NCBI GenBank assembly: GCA_945890645.1 | Contig: CAMDCV010000034.1 | Location: 1 to 44,381, forward strand | Length of the DNA: 44,381 nt | Reading direction: 5' to 3' | DNA from: Akkermansia muciniphila | GTDB lineage: Bacteria; Verrucomicrobiota; Verrucomicrobiia; Verrucomicrobiales; Akkermansiaceae | In this document: piece by piece, positions 34,534 through 40,338 of the stretch | Layout of the letters: each line of letters opens with the position of its first letter | Numbering within the stretch: position 1 is the stretch's first letter | Made by a program: the position numbers and the translations under genes | Notes under the pieces: model-generated | The model's database searches: none | Told to the model about the DNA's origin: nothing | What the model saw: the letters and a program-made list of their open reading frames with translations, nothing else

Positions 34534-35727
34534 TCAGCAAAGACGGTCACGGAAATCTTCATAGCCGAATTCTCGCAGCGTCTCAATGGATCCATCTGCG
34601 TGAAGGAGGCAAATCGCTGGGTGAGGCACACCATTGAACATCGTCGTTTTTACCATCGTGTAATGCGCCATGTCATCAAAAACGAGAATATCGCCCACAC
34701 GCAGCTCGCGTGGAAACGAAAAATCTCCTGTGACATCACCCGCCAGACAGGTCGGGCCGCCGATGCGATACGTATGACCCTGCATGCCCGCTTCGCCCGC
34801 GAGATGGTAGTTTTCGCCGGCTAGAGTCACCGCAGGCAAGGTGTCTTCTCTAGCGGGTGAGTCATTGACGAGAAACACATCAGGTCGATACGGCATCTCT
34901 AACACATCCGGCATGTGAGCCGTGGCGGATACATCGAGAATAGCTAGATTGTGCCCCGCTGATTGAAACACATCCATTACCGTGGCACGAAGAACGCCAG
35001 TATGAATTGCCACCGCTTCGCCGGGCTCTAACCAGACATCGACATCGTAACGCGCGCGAGCCTCTTTCACCAAACGGATTAAGCGCTCGCGATCATAAAA
35101 CGGTTTGGTGATCCAGTGGCCACCGCCCATGTTCAGATAGGTAAATTGCGGAGAACGCAAGAGGTGACCGAACTTTTCATCGACAGTCGCGAGTGTGGTT
35201 TCGAGATCGTCGGAATTCTGCTCGCAGAGCGTGTGAAAATGCAAACCCGATAGACCGGTGAGATCCGCACCTAACAATTGATCCGCCGTGATGCCCAGTC
35301 GGGATCCCGCGACGCAGGGATCGTAGAGCGCCGTTTCTCCTGTGGAGCATTGCGGATTGATGCGCAAACCACAGAGCAACTGACCGGACTGGAAGCGAGG
35401 GTGAGCGAAAATGATTTCACGGAAGCGATACCATTGCGAGAGCGAATTAAAATCGAGGTGATCGGTGAACTCCAGCAGTGCCTTAATATCCGCTTCGTTG
35501 TACGCAGGTGAATATGTGATCACATGCTTGCCAAAAGTCTCATGCGCCAACCGAGCTTCCCACAGGCCCGAGGCGCAACAGCCATCGAGATCATCGCGCA
35601 GCGCAGGGAATGTTTTCCAGCAAGAAAACCCTTTAAGAGCTAATACCAGATGGCAACCAGCCGCTTCCTTCACTTCGCGCAGGATGCGAGTATTGCGCTG
35701 CAAGGCGGGCAGAGAAATGAGAAACAT
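34534..35727 (-). CDS. nspC: carboxynorspermidine decarboxylase
   Basis: 397 residues, a PLP enzyme of the alanine-racemase-fold decarboxylases. The PLP lysine lies in LVLALKGFSCW. Other family motifs are DLDGCCASGLWEARLA, GLHFHTLCEQ, TYLNMGGGHWIT, WLEPGEAVAI and GPTCLAGD with the catalytic Cys near the dimer interface. It makes norspermidine or, from carboxyspermidine, spermidine in the alternative polyamine pathway. Its usual partner, carboxynorspermidine dehydrogenase, is not adjacent, so it must be elsewhere or beyond the window. It has a consensus TATAAT 42 bases upstream. The gap to the RND operon downstream is 192 bases. Confidence 0.92.
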   Translation of the reverse strand: MFLISLPALQRNTRILREVKEAAGCHLVLALKGFSCWKTFPALRDDLDGCCASGLWEARLAHETFGKHVITYSPAYNEADIKALLEFTDHLDFNSLSQWYRFREIIFAHPRFQSGQLLCGLRINPQCSTGETALYDPCVAGSRLGITADQLLGADLTGLSGLHFHTLCEQNSDDLETTLATVDEKFGHLLRSPQFTYLNMGGGHWITKPFYDRERLIRLVKEARARYDVDVWLEPGEAVAIHTGVLRATVMDVFQSAGHNLAILDVSATAHMPDVLEMPYRPDVFLVNDSPAREDTLPAVTLAGENYHLAGEAGMQGHTYRIGGPTCLAGDVTGDFSFPRELRVGDILVFDDMAHYTMVKTTMFNGVPHPAICLLHADGSIETLREFGYEDFRDRLC

Positions 35728-35768
35728 GCGTGCAGTATGAAACGATCCGTGCGTTATGACAAGCGCCC

Positions 35769-35774
35769 ATTATA
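35769..35774 (-). promoter_or_regulatory. nspC: candidate -10 element of nspC
   Basis: The minus strand reads TATAAT here, 42 bases before the nspC ATG. A weak TAGTGA-like -35 lies 16 bases upstream. The rest of the 221-base divergent gap to nhaA (35728-35948) shows no clear gene. Confidence 0.4.
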
Positions 35775-35948
35775 AACGTCTTCGCATGCGTCACTAGTGA
35801 GAAGTGTCGCAGGAGCCTACCGGCGACACCAACGACACCATGTCGCAGTTGAGCCCCAAGCACGGCGTCCTAAAAACCCAAAAACTGTTCGATTCCAATG
35901 GCGAATTCTATTGCGTGAATGTAGTTTCAGTGGTTGGGTCATCGCGAT

Positions 35949-37127
35949 ATGACTAATGGCAACACAGGCTACCCGCTCACCCAGGCGCTCACGAAATTTT
36001 TCCAGAACGAGAAATCCTCCGGCTTCGTCTTGATCGCCTGCGCCATTGCCTCGCTTCTGCTTGCGAACTCTCCCTTCGCCGAGGCCTATCTCAGGATTTG
36101 GAAAACCTACTTCGCCGGGCTCACAGTCGCCTACTGGGTGAACGACGGCCTGATGGCGATCTTCTTTCTGCTCATCGGCCTGGAATTGAAACGTGAACTC
36201 TACAAGGGCGAACTCTCCGATCTGAAAAGTGCGCTACTGCCGATTTTCGCTGCTCTTGGGGGCATCGCGTTTCCTGCTCTCATCCACTTCGGTTTTAATG
36301 CCGGTCTGCCGACTGCAAAGGGCTTCGGAATCCCGATGGCGACCGATATCGCCTTCGCACTCTGTGTGCTTGCTTTGGTCGGCAGTCGCGCGCCAAGCTC
36401 CCTGAAAGTATTCCTGACCGCAGTGGCCGTGATCGATGATCTCTGCGCGATCATTGTCATCGCCCTGTTTTATTCCTCGAAATTTTCCATCCTCTACTTC
36501 GGACTCTCGATGGCCGTCCTTGCCTTACTCGCCGTCCTGAATCGTAAACGCGTGATGAAGCTGCCCGTCTATTTGGTCGGCGGTGCGCTGATGTGGTTCT
36601 TCATGCTCCAGTCCGGCATCCATGCGACCATTGCCGGAGTTCTGCTGGCGTTCACCATTCCGTTCACCCCGGTCCGCGATCATGAGAAGTCGCCCGCCTA
36701 CAAACTCGAGCACAATCTGCACAAGCCTGTTGGCTTCCTTATCATGCCGATCTTCGCACTGTGCAATACAGGCATCGTGATCGGTGCGGATTGGGCTGCG
36801 ACCCTCACGTCCCCGAATAGCGCAGGGATCATATCCGGCCTGTTGCTTGGGAAAATCGTCGGAGTCGCGTTGCTGTGTTTTATCGCGGTCAAAGCCGGGA
36901 TGTGCAAGCTCCCACCGGGTATGGCATGGAGGCACGTGATCGGCGCCGGACTGCTCGCTGGGATCGGTTTCACGATGTCGATCTTCATCACGAACCTCGC
37001 CTACAAGCCGGATGTGGGTCTGATCAACGGATCCATCATGGCGGTGCTGATTGCCTCTGTCGTATCGGGAATACTCGGCTACTGCTGGCTGACACTCTGC
37101 GGCAGGGGGAAACGGAAAACGGAATGA
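35949..37127 (+). CDS. nhaA: NhaA-type Na+/H+ antiporter
   Basis: 392 residues, twelve helices, the normal length. NhaA signatures are clear: GLELKRELYKGELSDLKSALLPIFAALGG, PMATDIAFALCVLALVG, and VFLTAVAVIDDLCAIIVIALFY with the two adjacent Asp residues that bind Na+ (Asp163-Asp164 in E. coli). GLLAGIGFTMSIFITNLAY near the C-terminus is also conserved. It exports Na+ in exchange for two H+. The start is ATG 35949; a TTG 15 bases upstream is less likely. The gene is somewhat richer in G+C and lacks many of the A/T-ending codons of its neighbours, a possible sign of transfer. It stands alone. Confidence 0.93.
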   Translation: MTNGNTGYPLTQALTKFFQNEKSSGFVLIACAIASLLLANSPFAEAYLRIWKTYFAGLTVAYWVNDGLMAIFFLLIGLELKRELYKGELSDLKSALLPIFAALGGIAFPALIHFGFNAGLPTAKGFGIPMATDIAFALCVLALVGSRAPSSLKVFLTAVAVIDDLCAIIVIALFYSSKFSILYFGLSMAVLALLAVLNRKRVMKLPVYLVGGALMWFFMLQSGIHATIAGVLLAFTIPFTPVRDHEKSPAYKLEHNLHKPVGFLIMPIFALCNTGIVIGADWAATLTSPNSAGIISGLLLGKIVGVALLCFIAVKAGMCKLPPGMAWRHVIGAGLLAGIGFTMSIFITNLAYKPDVGLINGSIMAVLIASVVSGILGYCWLTLCGRGKRKTE

Positions 37128-37444
37128 TTCCACACGCATCTCAGGGGTCACCTCAGGAGGCAGTCCTGCATGGTTCTATCTTAAGCACCATTTAGGACGG
37201 ATTTCGCATATAACAGCGATCTTTTCACACTCCAAAGTAGCCTTATGTTAGCGCCATTCACTCTTGACCCCATTTTGTCGAGCAGTCGGCGGCGCCCCCA
37301 GCAAATTGATCATTCCTGCGGGATTCCTTTGCATCCAGCGAGTGCGGGCAGGTCCTTCAGCGAAACATTGATAGACTTCCTGCTAAGTTTCAAAACCGCT
37401 GAGTTGAGAGAGATCAACGATTTATTTGATCCTTACTTTTGTAA
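37128..37444. other. 317-base gap without a supported gene
   Basis: No gene is supported. Just after nhaA, CAGGA and TCCTG (around 37154-37168) can pair as a short hairpin, but without a T run. An open frame from 37245 (plus strand) runs into the next gene on the opposite strand and has no family resemblance. The middle (37260-37420) has coding-like composition and may be a decayed remnant; I could not assign it. Confidence 0.35.
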
Positions 37445-38068
37445 TCAAGCAGTCTTACCTTTTTTGCCCGAGAAGATCAAGAGCACAAAACCGAGTGCTA
37501 AACCGCCGATAAACATGCCGAGTCCTAACATCATACTTGGCTTAGTGCCTTCCTCCAGAATAATCACATCAGGCGAAAGATTGGTGTATAGCCCACGAAT
37601 TTTGCGCTCTTTTTTTCCACCGCCTTCGATGCCATATTGAACGAGTCCTTCAACATCACGTGTTACTTGCATTTTTTCCGCAGACTCAGCTAGAAATTTC
37701 AACACCTGTGCAGCGCTGGCATTGTCTTTTTCTAGCTTGCGCGAATCATTGGTAAATTGAAGCAAATCAGGATCTTTCGTGAGCACCAAAACGCGGATGA
37801 TACTTTCAGAACTGTCTTCACTGGGGGCAACAAGTGGTACGTATATTTCTGTAGCATCGCCCACTCCAAAGGAACTTGTATAGGTAGCATTCATCACATC
37901 GAGCTTGCCGCCCTTCAGACGCAGCCATTCAGAATCGGGCTTGCTTGTTGTGAGTGAGGAAACTTCAACTTCTGTTACCTTGCGATTTTTTAATGAAGTG
38001 TAAACATTCTGACCGCCACCAATGATCATGACAATCGCGACTAAGGGAAGTAGGCATCCTAATTTCAT
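37445..38068 (-). CDS. two-helix membrane protein of unknown function
   Basis: 207 residues from ATG 38068. An N-terminal hydrophobic helix (MKLGCLLPLVAIVMIIGG) and a C-terminal one (MMLGLGMFIGGLALGFVLLIF) flank an extracytoplasmic domain of about 150 residues. The domain has strands and a GYxxx-less, acidic-basic mixed composition with YVPLVAPSEDSSES and VIRVLVLTKDPDLL-like stretches. The C-terminus ends basic (SGKKGKTA). The topology suggests both ends in the cytoplasm. No domain is recognised. It lies beside, and divergent from, the broken TauE/SafE gene. Confidence 0.6.
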   Translation of the reverse strand: MKLGCLLPLVAIVMIIGGGQNVYTSLKNRKVTEVEVSSLTTSKPDSEWLRLKGGKLDVMNATYTSSFGVGDATEIYVPLVAPSEDSSESIIRVLVLTKDPDLLQFTNDSRKLEKDNASAAQVLKFLAESAEKMQVTRDVEGLVQYGIEGGGKKERKIRGLYTNLSPDVIILEEGTKPSMMLGLGMFIGGLALGFVLLIFSGKKGKTA

Positions 38069-38088
38069 TCGCAACAAATCGAGCAGAA

Positions 38089-38808
38089 ATGTCTTATGCT
38101 GTAAATAGGTTTGTTAGAAAACATTCCTTGCGGTACATCCTTGGGGGCAATCCTGAATGGCAGGACCCGAATGACATGTCCATGGTGGGACTTTCTACGC
38201 AGATGATCAATCCCACCGCGCTTACGCTCAACATCATTGTCGCACTCATCACGATCCTTCAATTTTACCGAGCGGGTCATTTTAGTTGGCGTTTGTTTTG
38301 GCCTTTCGCTGTGCTTGCGATCCCTTGCGCTTTTCTCGGTGGTTACCTTAATCTTCCGAGTACCGCATTCAAGATTCTGGTAGACATTGTGTTGTTGATT
38401 TCTGCATTTCGATGATTAGTGCCAAAAGCGCTAGAGGAAGAATCGAAGTTACCCGCTATTGGGATCGCCCTACCCGTCGGTGCCGGACTGGGGTTTCTCG
38501 CGGGTCTCACGGGAATTGGCGGCGGTATTTTTTTGACTCCCCTACTCTTGTGGAAAAAGTGGGCCATCATCTAACAGGCGGCGGGAGCATCGTCTCTGTT
38601 TATTCTGGTGAACTCAGCATCGGAGCTGGAGGAAAATTATGCCAGCACCGCCTTTCTTCCTGCATTTGTCTTGATCTTGGGAGCGTGTGAGGTGGTCGGC
38701 GGGACCATCGGATCGCAATGCGGGAGCCGACGTTTTGATCATCAACTCATCAAACGACTGCTGGCGATTGTCCTGCTGATCGCGGGCACGAAGCTGATGA
38801 TTGCCTGA
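38089..38808 (+). pseudogene. TauE/SafE-family membrane exporter, broken by two in-frame stops
   Basis: One reading frame, no frameshift, is interrupted by TGA at 38413-38415 and TAA at 38572-38574. Read through, it gives a TauE/SafE permease: GLSTQMINPTALTLNIIVALI, then FAVLAIPCAFLGGYLNLP, FKILVDIVLLISAFR, stop, LVPKALEEE, GLGFLAGLTGIGGGIFLTPLLLWKKWAII, stop, QAAGASSLFILVNSASEL and the final helices to 38808. The family motif GLTGIGGGIFLTPLLL is perfect, and the stops fall where family members have ordinary codons. About 60-70 residues of the usual N-terminus, including the first glycine-rich helix pair, are also missing; the first 90 bases look unrelated. The family exports sulfite, sulfoacetate or similar anions. 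Most likely a recent pseudogene. Confidence 0.82.
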
Positions 38809-38876
38809 AATTTCTCGCGAATTTTCCTTTACAAAATCCAGCTCACTGATCAATCCTCCCGCCCGCAAGGGAAAAA

Positions 38877-38966
38877 GGAGAGGTGGCTGAGTGGTCTAAG
38901 GCACCCGATTCGAAATCGGACGTGGGGTAATACTCACCGTGGGTTCAAATCCCACCTTCTCCGCCA
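38877..38966 (+). tRNA. tRNA-Ser (anticodon CGA)
   Basis: The acceptor stem GGAGAGG pairs with CTTCTCC, with one G-T pair. The D-arm sequence is TGGCTGAGTGGTCTAAGGC, the anticodon loop TTCGAAA places CGA at 38911-38913, and a long variable arm follows (class II, as in serine tRNA). The T-arm is GTGGGTTCAAATCCCAC. Discriminator G and an encoded CCA end the gene at 38966. It reads UCG codons. It sits exactly at the change from lower to higher G+C sequence. Confidence 0.95.
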
Positions 38967-38982
38967 TCGACCCGGCGGCGGT

Positions 38983-39007
38983 GTGAGCGGCAAACGCGCC
39001 GCCTCAC
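38983..39007. terminator. GC-rich hairpin between tRNA-Ser and the PEP-CTERM gene
   Basis: GTGAGCGGC (38983-38991) pairs with GCCG-C-CTCAC (38998-39007) around a six-base loop, with one bulged C. It is 16 bases after the tRNA and 20 bases after the stop of the convergent PEP-CTERM gene, so it may end both transcripts. There is no T run, so it is not a classic intrinsic terminator. Confidence 0.4.
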
Positions 39008-39027
39008 TCCCGCCCCCGAGTCCAAGG

Positions 39028-39705
39028 TTACGCAGCAGCCTTGGCCCTGCTGCGGCGGATCAACAGGCCGCCCGCACCCAGCGCGAGCAGGCCGAGGCTG
39101 GAGGGCTCAGGCACGGCACCCCATTCGGTTTGCGCGCCGGGGATCGAGGCAAAGGCAGGCCGCGTCGTGCTCGCGTCATCAAAGATCAGGCGGGAGAGTT
39201 CCACCGTGTGGTCCGTCGCGCTGGTATTGAACGCGTTCACTTGCAACCAGCCCGCGGTAGGAGAACCACCGTTGATCCCCGGATCTGAGAAGGTAATGGG
39301 ATTCAGGTACGAGATGTCACGCGGCGAAAACCCCACAGAACGGGTCACCCCAACGCCGTATGGCGCAAAACCTGCTTTCACCACGTACGTCGTTGTTGAA
39401 TTCCACGCAGACACCAACTCACTACCCACAATATTAAATAAGTCTCGAATCCCCACCCAAACCGCTCTATCCCGGATTTGCGCGGACCCGAATTCCGGCG
39501 CCCCGAACACCAGATCCGCAATCCCGTCCCCCGTCAGGTCCGCGTTGAGCTGGTTGCCCCCGGTCGAGGAAAGCTTATTCCCCGTGAGGGTGATCTGCAC
39601 GGTGGCAGCCTGCGAGCTGGCGGTGGTGGCCGCGAGGGCCATGGCTCCCGGTAGCCACTTGGCTGCGGAACGATCGATCTTGGTCTGTTTTGTTTTCGTT
39701 TTCAT
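39028..39705 (-). CDS. PEP-CTERM-anchored secreted protein
   Basis: 225 residues. An N-terminal signal (MKTKTKQTKIDRSAAKW ... ALAATTASSQAA) is followed by a beta-rich domain of about 165 residues with DLTGDGIADLVFGAP, which resembles an FG-GAP/EF-hand-like calcium loop. The C-terminus is a PEP-CTERM sorting signal: VPEPSSLGLLALGAGGLL followed by the basic RRSRAKAAA. Such proteins are cut by an exosortase and held at the surface of exopolysaccharide-producing bacteria. No exosortase gene is in the window. The gene lies next to a reverse-transcriptase remnant on the same strand, whose open frame overlaps its first 130 bases. Confidence 0.85.
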   Translation of the reverse strand: MKTKTKQTKIDRSAAKWLPGAMALAATTASSQAATVQITLTGNKLSSTGGNQLNADLTGDGIADLVFGAPEFGSAQIRDRAVWVGIRDLFNIVGSELVSAWNSTTTYVVKAGFAPYGVGVTRSVGFSPRDISYLNPITFSDPGINGGSPTAGWLQVNAFNTSATDHTVELSRLIFDDASTTRPAFASIPGAQTEWGAVPEPSSLGLLALGAGGLLIRRSRAKAAA

Positions 39706-39852
39706 CTTTTCTATTATTTGTGTTTAGGGCTCCCCGCCGCCCAGATGGCGATGGGTGAGAGGATACAGACGGATCATCGCTCAGGCGCGGCGTGGGGTGC
39801 CCCGGGGGCCGGGCCTGCGGGGCAGGGGCGGCTGGGTCGGACCGGTCAGTGA

Positions 39853-40321
39853 GGCTGCGGAGCCACCGTGACCAATGCGTTTCATATCTCCCGATGCGCT
39901 CTTGCGAGGCACCTTGCTCATAAAGCCGGGCGATTTTCTCTGTCTTGCGGGCGAGGCTCACCGCGCTGGGCACCAGGGGCGCACCAGGTTGGAAGTCCAC
40001 GCCCAGAAAGTCGAAGCCACGCGTCACGCGGCCGATGAAGGTTTTATCCGGGTGCTGCGCGAGCCCGAGGCGGGCGAGCACTTGGTTCATGACGCGCACG
40101 GCACGGCGGAGGTGCCAGCGGCTGCGCGCAAGGATCACCCAGTCATCCATGATTTTCCACGTGTGCCAATTCCAGCGGAAGTGCCACACGGGATGGTTGG
40201 GATGGGCAGTGTGCCGGGCCTGGCACAGCCAGCGGTATGCGCTCTCCAGACGCCCGGCCCACGACACGGCTACCGCCGTGCCTGCGGCGGCGTTGGCTGG
40301 AAGTGGGTGGCAGCAGGTCAT
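39853..40321 (-). pseudogene. reverse transcriptase remnant with internal deletion
   Basis: The frame contains the catalytic YxDD-type box as IMDDWVILARSRWHLRRAV (Asp66-Asp67 of the open frame), then VMNQVLARLGLAQHPDKTFIGRVTRGFDFLG, the conserved late palm and thumb of bacterial reverse transcriptases, and a C-terminal helix (RLYEQGASQERIGRYETHWSRWLRSL). Upstream is RLESAYRWLCQARHTAHPNHPVW, similar to the N-terminus of one group of RNA-directed DNA polymerases. Between them, the first half of the palm (about 130-150 residues) is missing, in frame. After about 39853 the frame runs on as low-complexity sequence into the PEP-CTERM gene, so the true stop is lost. The class is not certain, and no intron RNA, retron or template-variable repeat was seen. 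Confidence 0.7.
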
Positions 40322-40338
40322 GGCGGAAAGGTGGTGGC

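Noticed and set aside
37245-37640. plus-strand open frame after nhaA
   Set aside because: Most of it overlaps the opposite-strand membrane protein gene; the first part has no similarity that I can name.
1-38880. CTAAC/GTTAG seems frequent, often as Leu TTA codon followed by G
   Set aside because: About 45 occurrences on both strands in 38.9 kb is below the roughly 76 expected by chance at even base use, so it is not an enriched motif. Only its absence to the right of the tRNA was used.
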